Of a DNA stretch of 11,950 bases, positions 1-6,487 are shown piece by piece (within the stretch, counting starts at the first letter, position 1; each line of letters begins with the position of its first letter). The DNA is taken from contig NZ_DASPLO010000212.1 in assembly GCF_035627495.1 (NCBI RefSeq), forward strand, positions 1 to 11,950, in the 5' to 3' direction. The notes beneath the pieces are model-generated. The model made no database searches, was not told the DNA's origin, and was given only the letters and a program-made list of their open reading frames with translations. The position numbers and the translations under genes were made by a program. The stretch comes from Methylocaldum sp035627495 (GTDB taxonomy: Bacteria > Pseudomonadota > Gammaproteobacteria > Methylococcales > Methylococcaceae).

Positions 1-135
1 TCTGGTCAACAAGATCGACCACTTCATCTCCCATTACAACCAGTCCTGCCGACCCTTCGTCTGGACCGCCACGGCGGATTCCATCCTGGCCAAACTTCAA
101 CGATTATGTCAGCGAATTAATGGGACAGGACACTA
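1..135 (+). mobile_element. Right end of an IS630-like insertion sequence
   Basis: The sequence TGGGACAGGACACTA at 121-135 overlaps the transposase stop codon and ends in TA, the target dinucleotide used by IS630 elements. Immediately after it (from 136) a frame begins that is continuous with the TPR protein downstream. The left end and the second TA copy lie outside the window, so the exact boundary is inferred. Confidence 0.6.
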
Positions 136-136
136 G
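2..136 (+). CDS. IS630-family transposase, C-terminal end (partial)
   Basis: The window opens inside a reading frame that ends at the TAG at 134-136. Its last 44 residues contain the pattern I-D-x-F-I-x-x-Y-N, followed by P-F-x-W-T-A and a leucine-rich tail (SILAKLQRL). This is the typical end of the DDE domain of IS630/Tc1-mariner transposases, which cut and paste the element into TA dinucleotides. The stop codon overlaps the presumed terminal inverted repeat (TGGGACAGGACACTA), an arrangement I associate with this family. The catalytic residues lie outside the window, so whether the enzyme is intact cannot be judged. Family assignment is from the C-terminal motif only. Confidence 0.8.
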   Translation: MVNKIDHFISHYNQSCRPFVWTATADSILAKLQRLCQRINGTGH

Positions 137-165
137 TTACTCTGCAAAAAACTGCCGAAAAGGAC

Positions 166-1449
166 GTGACGAAAGAGATTTACGCCACTTTCGCCTTCGA
201 GACATTCATGGAATCCAAGCCAAATCACGAATCCATTTTGCATCAGTGGATGGAGGCGCGTCCCCAATTGTATGCGGCGCGGCTTGCGGCTGGAGAATAT
301 TTCTATAGGCTCGGCACGGTCGAGCGAGGAGGCAAATGGGCCGATGAGACTTCTCCCGAACAGTTCAAGCAAATGGATATCGCTTTCGAGCAGGCGGTCC
401 GCCACGTCAAAGCGGCGCTATCCCTGCATCCCACGCTAATCGAAGGCTATTACGTATTGGCAAAAATAGCGATGTTCCATGGTGATGATGGTACGGAACA
501 GGCATTCATCCAACAGGCTCTGAAAATAGCGCCGGCGAGTTTTCGCATCCGGCGGGGCCACATGCAGGCGCTGCTGCCACGATGGGGAGGCTCATACGAA
601 GCAATGGAGCGTTTCGCCACGGAATCCCAAGCTTATGCCGCCCAAAACCCGCGACTCAAGATTCTACAAGGACTTACGGCCTGGGACCTTGGGAAGGTCG
701 CGGTTAGCCGAAAAGACTACGGGACGGCCGTGCAACTCTTTTCAAAGGCCTTGGCCACGGGTGAATACTCCCAGTTTTTCGCGGACCGCGCCGATGCCTA
801 CCGCAGGATGAACGACTCCGCCAAAGCCCTCGCGGATGCCAACGCCTCGCTCGATCTTTATCCGCAAGTTCCCGAAGTGCTCGGCGACCGTGCGCGGGCG
901 CTTATTGACCTAGGCCGCATCGAGGAAGCCACCGCCGATATGGAATTAGCCTTAAAACTCGATCCAGGGGAGAAAAGCTTGAAGAGCGTTCGCAAGTGGG
1001 TCGCGGAAAAATTCACATCCGATGCTTACGAAGCGCAAAAACGCAGTCATTACGACGAAGCGATTGCACTCTTCGGCAAGGCGTTGAATATCGATCCCGA
1101 ACGGCATGAGACCTATTATTGGCGTGGGCGGACCTATGCCCAAAAGGGCAAGCCGGATATGGCACAGAGCGATCTCGAAGAGGCCATCCGCTTGAACCCG
1201 CATTATTTCGAGGCTCATCAATCCCTGGATTGGGTGTTCGCCCAGACCCAACGATGGGACGATATCATCGCTCTCTGGGATCGATTCCTGCGTGAGGAGC
1301 CAGACAACGCCAATGCTTACCTGGAACGGGCCGGTGCTTTTCGACACAAGGGAGATATGCCCGCGGCCGTGAATGACCTCAAGACAGCTTGCCGCCTCGG
1401 AAACGGAAACGCTTGCCAATACCTTGAGCGGGCAGCCGTTCGGCCGTAA
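166..1449 (+). CDS. TPR-repeat protein, probably 5'-truncated by the IS
   Basis: The 427-residue protein is built of helical hairpins. The C-terminal half holds about six tetratricopeptide repeats (roughly residues 201-234, 235-268, 283-313, 314-347, 348-381, 382-415) with the usual A/G/Y and closing P pattern, for example ALNIDP and AIRLNP. The N-terminal half (about 30-180), with a PRWGGSYEAM segment, resembles the DUF4034-type region found with TPRs in proteobacteria; this match is from memory. No signal peptide or membrane segment is visible, so it is probably a cytoplasmic scaffold with unknown partners. The start chosen is GTG 166, but the purine run GAAAAGGA sits 1 nt from it, too close to be a good ribosome site. 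The next choice, ATG 208, has none. The frame is open back through the IS junction at 136 (VTLQKTAEKD precedes the GTG codon), so the real N-terminus was probably lost to the insertion. The gene may now be a remnant or may be expressed from the IS. Confidence 0.75.
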   Translation: MTKEIYATFAFETFMESKPNHESILHQWMEARPQLYAARLAAGEYFYRLGTVERGGKWADETSPEQFKQMDIAFEQAVRHVKAALSLHPTLIEGYYVLAKIAMFHGDDGTEQAFIQQALKIAPASFRIRRGHMQALLPRWGGSYEAMERFATESQAYAAQNPRLKILQGLTAWDLGKVAVSRKDYGTAVQLFSKALATGEYSQFFADRADAYRRMNDSAKALADANASLDLYPQVPEVLGDRARALIDLGRIEEATADMELALKLDPGEKSLKSVRKWVAEKFTSDAYEAQKRSHYDEAIALFGKALNIDPERHETYYWRGRTYAQKGKPDMAQSDLEEAIRLNPHYFEAHQSLDWVFAQTQRWDDIIALWDRFLREEPDNANAYLERAGAFRHKGDMPAAVNDLKTACRLGNGNACQYLERAAVRP

Positions 1450-1451
1450 GC

Positions 1452-1467
1452 TTCGGGATAACCCGAA
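1452..1467. terminator. Short hairpin after the TPR gene, possible weak terminator
   Basis: TTCGGG (1452-1457) pairs with CCCGAA (1462-1467) around an ATAA loop, 2 nt after the TPR stop codon. There is no T-run behind it, so termination is doubtful. It lies in the 135-bp spacer between two convergent genes. Confidence 0.25.
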
Positions 1468-1584
1468 ATCCCGAGCCCTAAAGCCGGGAACGCTGATGCT
1501 GATTTCGGCCTACTTGTCTCTGGTAAAAGGTGACGATTTCCCTTAGTCATAACACCGGCTGAGCTCGTCGGCCAGTGAATATCT

Positions 1585-2610
1585 CTACGCCGCCTGCTCC
1601 ATTCCGGGATCGTATTTCCCCTGCGCCGCGGCCCCGTTCAGGCGTGCGCGTTGAATGAGGGATTGCCGGGCCGCGGTCTCGTTTTCCGCCCGGCCGCGCC
1701 AAAGCGCCATCGGCGAGGCCTGCAAGGCCCGGCTGAACGAGAAGGTGAGCGTCCACGGCGTTTTCATGGCCTGGGCCTTGGCATTGATCGCGTTGAGATT
1801 GGCAGTCGCCGCCGTGTCGCTCTGGCCGCCGGATAGGAAAGCGATGCCGGGGACCGCCACCGGCACGGTCCGCCTGAGACTGGTCAGCGTCATGTCCGCG
1901 ACTTCGTCGGGCGACGCCTGCCGGGGACAATCCGTTCCGGAGAGCACCATGTTCGGCTTCAAGATCATGTGCTTGAACCCGATGCGGTAACGCCCGAGCG
2001 CGTCGAAAACCTCGTGCAGGGTCGCTTCGGTCGCCCGCCGGCAGGTTTCGATGTCATGAGCGCCGTCCATAAGCACTTCGGGTTCCACGATGGGCACTAG
2101 TCCGTGTACCTGGCAGAGTCCGGCGTAACGGGCCAGAGCCTCGGCATTCGCGCGCAAACACTGGGACGTCGGGATACCTTCGCCGATGGCGATCACCGCG
2201 CGCCATTTAGCGAACCGCGCTCCCAACCGGTGATATTCGTCGAGCCGGCCGCCGAGTCCGTCGAGCCCCTGGGTAAACCGCTCGCTGGGGAAGAACGGCA
2301 GGTCCACCAAGCCCTTGTCCACTTTGATGCCGGGAATGATCCCTTTGGCGGCGAGGAGTTCCGGGATAGGCGTGCCGTCGGAAGCTGTCTGGCGGATCGT
2401 CTCGTCGAACAGAATCACGCCGCTGATGTATTTTTCCAGGTCCGGCGCGGTGAAGAGCATCTCGCGATACTCCCGACGCGACTCCTCGGTGCATTCGACG
2501 CCGACATTCTTGAACCGCTTTTCGATCGTGCCGCTACTCTCGTCGGCGGCGAGCAGCCCCTTGCCCGGCGCGACCATGCGCGCGGCTATTTGCGCCAGTT
2601 CATTGGACAT
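1585..2610 (-). CDS. Class I fructose-bisphosphate aldolase
   Basis: The enzyme cleaves fructose 1,6-bisphosphate into dihydroxyacetone phosphate and glyceraldehyde 3-phosphate (and the reverse) by a Schiff-base mechanism in the cytosol, serving glycolysis and gluconeogenesis. The 341-residue product has the family signatures in order: LLAADESSGTI with Asp23, Lys135 in ARFAKWRAV, the acidic pair in IVEPEVL (Glu176/Glu178), the Schiff-base lysine Lys218 in ILKPNMV, and the phosphate-binding LSGGQS loop (259-264). It is shorter than the animal enzymes (about 363) and lacks their C-terminal tyrosine, as many bacterial forms do. The start is ATG 2608-2610: a perfect AGGAGGA lies 4 to 5 nt upstream, and an in-frame ATG ten codons further up (2640) has no such site. 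The gene is divergent from the GlcG-like gene and convergent with the TPR gene. The metal-dependent class II enzyme is a different fold, so confusion is unlikely. Confidence 0.95.
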   Translation of the reverse strand: MSNELAQIAARMVAPGKGLLAADESSGTIEKRFKNVGVECTEESRREYREMLFTAPDLEKYISGVILFDETIRQTASDGTPIPELLAAKGIIPGIKVDKGLVDLPFFPSERFTQGLDGLGGRLDEYHRLGARFAKWRAVIAIGEGIPTSQCLRANAEALARYAGLCQVHGLVPIVEPEVLMDGAHDIETCRRATEATLHEVFDALGRYRIGFKHMILKPNMVLSGTDCPRQASPDEVADMTLTSLRRTVPVAVPGIAFLSGGQSDTAATANLNAINAKAQAMKTPWTLTFSFSRALQASPMALWRGRAENETAARQSLIQRARLNGAAAQGKYDPGMEQAA

Positions 2611-2718
2611 AAATCCTCCTTTTTCCTCTTCGAAATTCATGTATGGCCAAATCCGGAAATGCCGATGATCGGCCGCACACGAAACCTTAGACCGAATCCA
2701 GGACAGCGGGTGCGATTA

Positions 2719-2736
2719 TGCGGCCTTTGTGCCGCA
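2719..2736. promoter_or_regulatory. Dyad in the divergent aldolase/GlcG-like intergenic region
   Basis: TGCGGC (2719-2724) and GCCGCA (2731-2736) form a perfect 6-bp inverted repeat around CTTTGT. It lies in the 204-bp gap between the divergent aldolase and GlcG-like genes, about 80 bp before the latter's start. It could be an operator or an attenuator-like hairpin. I could not assign clear -35/-10 boxes in this gap. Confidence 0.25.
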
Positions 2737-2814
2737 AACTTCCGGGGCTACAAGCGCAACGCGCCAGGTTTCGGATTGTCGAACAGGTTTAACGGATCGA
2801 CGGAGGGAATGGCC

Positions 2815-3249
2815 ATGCATGTCAGCTATGACGAAGCGCAACGCGCCGTCGCCGCGGCACTGAAAAAAGCCCAGGAGATCGGCAACCGGAGTTGTATCGC
2901 GGTCGTGGATTCGGGCGCCACCTTGAAAGCGTTCGCCCGGATGGACGACGCCTGGGTCGGCAGTATCGATATCGCGATCCGAAAAGCCAGGACCGCCTGT
3001 TTCTTCGGTATGCCGACCGGCGAAATCGGCAAAATGTCGCAGCCCGGAGGGTCTTTGTACGGGATCGAGGTCTCCAACGAGGGCTTGATCACGTTTCCCG
3101 GCGGACTCCCGATCGTAAATGCGGACGGGGTTCTGATCGGGGCGATCGGGGCGAGCGGCAGCACGGTCGAGGACGATCACAAGGTTGCGAAAGCGGGGTG
3201 CGAAGTGATCGGAGTATCCGATCTGCCGGAACATCCCTGGCGCACCTGA
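2815..3249 (+). CDS. GlcG/HbpS-type heme-binding family protein (DUF336)
   Basis: This 144-residue protein matches the GlcG/HbpS (DUF336) fold along its full length. It has an N-terminal helix (SYDEAQRAVAAALKKAQEIG), then CIAVVDSGATLKAFARMDDA, the SIDIAIRKARTA helix, the PGGLPI turn and the closing VLIGAIGASGSTVEDD strand-helix. Members bind heme or small ligands, and some lie in glycolate-utilisation or redox-sensing loci; the ligand here is unknown. There is no signal peptide, so it is probably cytoplasmic, unlike secreted HbpS. The start is ATG 2815 because GGAGGG at 2802-2807 is 7 nt away; an ATG at 2809 is only 1 nt from that site and would add two residues. It is followed after 23 bp by the SRPBCC gene on the same strand, suggesting one transcript. 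The long open frame extending upstream, antisense to the aldolase, is not real coding. Confidence 0.88.
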   Translation: MHVSYDEAQRAVAAALKKAQEIGNRSCIAVVDSGATLKAFARMDDAWVGSIDIAIRKARTACFFGMPTGEIGKMSQPGGSLYGIEVSNEGLITFPGGLPIVNADGVLIGAIGASGSTVEDDHKVAKAGCEVIGVSDLPEHPWRT

Positions 3250-3272
3250 GTTGGATAAAGGAGCGGAACGCT

Positions 3273-4154
3273 ATGGACGAGAAGCAAATGGCGAAGAGTC
3301 TGGGCTGGTTCAGTATCGGTTTGGGCCTCTTCGAACTCGCGGCACCGAAGAAAGTCGCCGATATGGTCGGCCTGGACGGTCGCCACGGCATCGTACAACT
3401 GTTCGGACTGCGCGAAATCGCGACCGGGATCGGCATCCTCGCGCAACCCGGAAATCCCAATTGGCTCCAGGCGCGGGTGGCGGGCGATGCGCTGGATCTG
3501 GCTTTGCTCGGATCGGCTTTGGGCGAGGAAAATCCAAAACGCGGCAGAGCGGCGGCGGCCATGGCGGCCGTAGCCGGCGTGACGGCCCTAGACATCATCG
3601 GCAGCGAGCAGCTGAGCCGGAGCGCCGGAATGGCGCATGGCGGCATCCATGTCAAAGAAAGCATCACGATCAACCGCTCGCCCGAGGACATCTATCGGTT
3701 CTGGCATGATTTCGAAGGTCTGCCGCGCATCATGAACCATCTCGAATCCGTGCGGGAGATCGGACCGCGGCGTTCTCATTGGGTCGCGAAGGCGCCGGCC
3801 GGAATGCATGTCGAGTGGGATTCGGAAGTGGTCGACGACCGGCCGAACGAGTTGATCGCCTGGCGCTCGCTCGAAGGCGCGGATGTGGACAACGCCGGAT
3901 CGGTGCGGTTCGAGCGTGCGCCGGGCGGACGCGGCACGGTGGTCAAGGTGGAGATGGATTACCGGCCGCCGGGCGGCATCATCGGCGCCAAGATCGCGAA
4001 ATTGTTCGGCGAAGCGCCCGAGAAGCAGATTCCGGTGGACTTGCACCGGCTCAAGCAGGCCATGGAAACCGGCGAAGTGGCGACGACCGAAGGGCAGCCC
4101 GCCGGGCGGGCCCGCAGCCTGTCGACGAAGTACGACGAAATCATCCAAACCTAA
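3273..4154 (+). CDS. SRPBCC (cyclase/dehydrase-like) protein with N-terminal membrane region
   Basis: The 293-residue product has two parts. Residues 1-115 contain four hydrophobic stretches (about 10-24, 42-57, 71-84, 94-110) with small charged loops, looking like a four-helix membrane domain. Residues 125-265 match the SRPBCC/START-like 'cyclase/dehydrase' superfamily: IHVKESITINRSPEDIYRFW, then FEGLPRIMNHLESV, an EWDSEVV strand, IAWRSLEGADVDNAGSVRF and the long C-terminal helix that closes the hydrophobic pocket. Such domains bind lipids, polyketides or other hydrophobic ligands; no catalytic residues can be assigned. The start at ATG 3273 has AAGGAG 9 nt upstream. The gene begins 23 bp after the GlcG-like gene and is followed after 68 bp by the dehydrogenase, consistent with an operon. 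The C-terminal 25 residues are polar and look disordered. Function is not known. Confidence 0.8.
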   Translation: MDEKQMAKSLGWFSIGLGLFELAAPKKVADMVGLDGRHGIVQLFGLREIATGIGILAQPGNPNWLQARVAGDALDLALLGSALGEENPKRGRAAAAMAAVAGVTALDIIGSEQLSRSAGMAHGGIHVKESITINRSPEDIYRFWHDFEGLPRIMNHLESVREIGPRRSHWVAKAPAGMHVEWDSEVVDDRPNELIAWRSLEGADVDNAGSVRFERAPGGRGTVVKVEMDYRPPGGIIGAKIAKLFGEAPEKQIPVDLHRLKQAMETGEVATTEGQPAGRARSLSTKYDEIIQT

Positions 4155-4222
4155 TACCGAACTCCGCTGCCCGTCTTTTGCCGACGTTCAGCGGCCCATC
4201 GAGTCGGACAAGGAACACTGTC

Positions 4223-5392
4223 ATGAAAGCGAATTGTTGGTACGGCAAAAACGACCTTCGGGTGGAGCAGGTGCCCGATCCGGAAATCCTCAACCCGCGC
4301 GATGCGATTGTAAAAATCACGTCGACCGCGATTTGCGGCTCCGATTTGCACCTTTACGACGGCTTCATCCCCACCATGGAAAAAGGCGACATCCTCGGCC
4401 ACGAATTCATGGGCGAAGTCGTCGATGTGGGGCGCGGCGTGAACAACCTCAAGGTCGGCGACCGCGTGGTGGTTCCATTCCCCATCTCGTGCGGGAATTG
4501 TTTTTTCTGTCAGAAAAAGATGTTTTCGCTGTGCGAGAACTCCAACCCGAACGCCGTGATGGCTGAAAAGCTATGGGGCCATTCGCCCGCGGGGATCTTC
4601 GGCTATTCGCACCTCACCGGCGGGTATGCCGGCGGGCAGGCCGAATATGCTCGGGTGCCTTTCGCCGACGTCGGCCCAATCAAGATCGAGAACGGCTTTA
4701 CCGACGAGCAGGTCCTGTTTCTTTCGGACATCTTCCCGACCGCCTACATGGCGGCGGAAGCCTGCGACATCCAGCCCGGCGACACCGTGGCCGTCTGGGG
4801 CTGCGGCCCGGTGGGCCAGCTCACCATCAAGAGCGCCTATCTGCTCGGCGCCGAGCGGGTGATCGCGATCGACCGGTTCCCCGACCGGCTTCGCATGGCG
4901 CGAGAACAAGGCGGGGCGGAGACGCTCAATTACGAGGAGGTCGATGTCTACGACTCGCTCATGGACATGACCGGAGGCCGAGGACCGGACGCCTGTATCG
5001 ACGCCGTCGGCATGGAGGCGCACGGACACGGCGCTCAATACGCCTATGACCGCGCCAAGCAGGCGACGATGCTGGAGACCGACCGGCCCATCGTCCTGCG
5101 CGAAGCCATCATGGCCTGCCGCAACGGCGGCACGGTCTCGGTTCCCGGCGTCTACGGCGGATTTATCGACAAGTTTCCCATGGGTTCCGTCATGAACCGG
5201 TCGCTGACCATCAAGACCGGGCAAACCCATGTGCAACGCTATATGTCGCCGCTGCTCGAGAAAATCCGGAACGGGGAAATCGACCCGAGCTTCATCGTCA
5301 CGCACCAGATGCGGCTCAACGATGCGCCCGAAGGCTACGAAATGTTCAAGCATAAGCAGGACGAATGCATCAAGGTAGTGCTGAAGCCGTAA
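4223..5392 (+). CDS. Zinc-dependent alcohol dehydrogenase, formaldehyde-dehydrogenase-like (MDR)
   Basis: This 389-residue medium-chain dehydrogenase/reductase should oxidise an alcohol or aldehyde with NAD(P). The catalytic zinc ligands are visible as Cys38 (AICGSDLHLYDG), the His60-Glu61 pair (ILGHEFMGEV) and probably Asp169 (FLSDIFPT). The structural zinc lobe has Cys90, Cys93, Cys96 and Cys104. The Rossmann fold follows with VWGCGPVGQ (191-199), and Asp217 at the end of the second strand suggests NAD over NADP. The long insert after 264 (GMEAHGHGAQ) and the SDIFPT motif place it with the glutathione-independent formaldehyde dehydrogenase-like subgroup (about 390-400 residues). Many members act on other substrates, so formaldehyde is only a candidate. 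The start is ATG 4223, with AAGGA about 8 nt upstream. It is the last gene before a strong terminator and probably shares a transcript with the SRPBCC and GlcG-like genes. Confidence 0.9.
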   Translation: MKANCWYGKNDLRVEQVPDPEILNPRDAIVKITSTAICGSDLHLYDGFIPTMEKGDILGHEFMGEVVDVGRGVNNLKVGDRVVVPFPISCGNCFFCQKKMFSLCENSNPNAVMAEKLWGHSPAGIFGYSHLTGGYAGGQAEYARVPFADVGPIKIENGFTDEQVLFLSDIFPTAYMAAEACDIQPGDTVAVWGCGPVGQLTIKSAYLLGAERVIAIDRFPDRLRMAREQGGAETLNYEEVDVYDSLMDMTGGRGPDACIDAVGMEAHGHGAQYAYDRAKQATMLETDRPIVLREAIMACRNGGTVSVPGVYGGFIDKFPMGSVMNRSLTIKTGQTHVQRYMSPLLEKIRNGEIDPSFIVTHQMRLNDAPEGYEMFKHKQDECIKVVLKP

Positions 5393-5449
5393 CGCGACTG
5401 TGACATGCAAGATCGCTTTTCTGGCTTCAACATAAAGGCTTCAAAAAAT

Positions 5450-5477
5450 AAAGGCCTGCTTTTCGGCAGGCCTTTTT
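5450..5477 (+). terminator. Intrinsic terminator after the dehydrogenase gene
   Basis: AAAGGCCTGC (5450-5459) pairs perfectly with GCAGGCCTTT (5466-5475) around TTTTCG, a 10-bp stem followed by T residues. It lies 57 bp after the dehydrogenase stop codon. The A-run on the left side means it could also stop minus-strand transcripts coming from the CHRD gene, so it may be bidirectional. Confidence 0.92.
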
Positions 5478-5656
5478 CAAATATGAGTTCAAATTGAGGG
5501 GCAGTTTCCGCGCTGGCCGATGATCAATTAAGTCGTCAGGTTATTGTGAGCCTTACACTCGAATTGACCTGCCAACCAAGTCCGATGGATGCGGTCTTTG
5601 CCGACAAGCGATCGCTCTTCACGTCGCCCCGCTCGACCATTTTACCCTCCGCCTGG

Positions 5657-6268
5657 CTACGGAGTCGGTTGTCCACCCGGCGGTTGTCCACCCGGCGGTT
5701 GTTCACCCGGCGGTTGTTCACCCACGGTGATGGACATGAGCTGCCCGCGAATTTCCCCTGGGGGATTTTGAACCGAGTGCACATTCACATAGATATTTCC
5801 GGCCTGAATGGCCTGAATCAACTCGGCCATGGTGGTGATCGGGGTCCCGATCGTGGCCGAGCAGGCCGTCTGCTCACTAGCCATTTGGTCCGCCTCTTGA
5901 ATGATATTGGCCTCCGACGCGGTTGCTCTGAGCTCGAGTGGTGCGGCCACGCCGCCTCTGATCATTCCCAACAAGTCGACGACTATCGGACCGGCTTGCC
6001 CCGGCGGAGCGCAGTGCAAATGCGCCATGGTCAGCCTTGTCCCGTCTTCGGTGTCGACTTGTTGCAATTGCTGCACGCTGAGGTGGTAAGTTAATTGCGT
6101 CGCGTCCTGATTGAGCGTAAAGATGCCTACACCCCGGAGCATGGACTCGACTGGGGGAACCTCGTCCTGGCCCGTCATATTGGCGACAAAGGGTCCCTCC
6201 TGGCTATAGACAGCGCCGGAAAATAAACCGGCTAACAAAATCGATATCGCTTTTTTGCGCATGATCAT
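5657..6268 (-). CDS. Secreted CHRD-domain protein with proline-rich repeat tail
   Basis: The 203-residue product begins with a signal peptide (MIMRKK, a hydrophobic run AISILLAGLFSGAVYS, and probable cleavage before QEG). It then shows a CHRD (chordin-type) domain, about 26-178: MTGQDEVPPV, GVGIFTL, LTYHLSV, the histidine motif MAHLHCAPPGQAGPIV, and the closing VNVHSVQNPPGEIRGQL. CHRD domains are found in many exported bacterial proteins; no enzymatic role is established. Residues 184-203 are four five-residue repeats (EQPPG, EQPPG, GQPPG, GQPTP), which could be a flexible linker or surface-exposed tail. Two cysteines (86 and 136) may form a disulfide. The start at ATG 6268 is preceded by GGAGGA 7 nt upstream; ATG 6262 is less well placed. 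The gene lies 219 bp downstream of the GH57 gene on the same strand. Cell location (periplasmic or outside) is inferred from the signal peptide. Confidence 0.85.
   Translation of the reverse strand: MIMRKKAISILLAGLFSGAVYSQEGPFVANMTGQDEVPPVESMLRGVGIFTLNQDATQLTYHLSVQQLQQVDTEDGTRLTMAHLHCAPPGQAGPIVVDLLGMIRGGVAAPLELRATASEANIIQEADQMASEQTACSATIGTPITTMAELIQAIQAGNIYVNVHSVQNPPGEIRGQLMSITVGEQPPGEQPPGGQPPGGQPTP
5667..5726. repeat. Four-copy 15-bp tandem repeat inside the CHRD gene
   Basis: Units begin at 5667, 5682, 5697 and 5712. The first two are identical (GGTTGTCCACCCGGC), the third differs by one base (TTCA for TCCA), and the fourth also ends ACG instead of GGC. They encode the Q-P-P-G repeats on the minus strand. 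A unit of 15 bp keeps the reading frame whatever the copy number. Confidence 0.92.
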
Positions 6269-6487
6269 ATCCCTATCCTCCGTGTAAATCCTTTGCTCCC
6301 CGTGGCACACCACTTGGAGAACGATTACAACTATGCCTACATAAGAAAACTCGGATTAACGGATCTGCCCTTTTAACCTTTAGTGATTCGATGCCGCTAC
6401 AGGCGATTCCGTTCCGATACGATTTTTCCCAACTAGGCAACGCGCTATTTCTTTTTAGGAAACAATTAGATGGGGGATATGAATACT

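Noticed and set aside
2104..3249. A 381-codon plus-strand frame that includes the GlcG-like protein as its end
   Set aside because: Its first 235 codons are antisense to the aldolase gene; the ribosome site and family start place the real start at 2815.
3779..5392. A 537-codon frame ending with the dehydrogenase
   Set aside because: The upstream part overlaps the SRPBCC gene in another frame and is Arg/Gly-rich shadow sequence; the real start is ATG 4223.
4571..5410. A 279-codon minus-strand frame
   Set aside because: It lies opposite the dehydrogenase gene with its intact zinc-binding residues, and reflects high GC content in the third position.
5667..5726. Possible CRISPR array from regular repeats
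   Set aside because: The 15-bp units are directly contiguous with no spacers and sit inside a coding sequence.
5546..6094. A 182-codon plus-strand frame containing an LSTRRLSTRRL repeat
   Set aside because: The repetitive peptide is the reverse reading of the Q-P-P-G repeats in the CHRD gene on the other strand.
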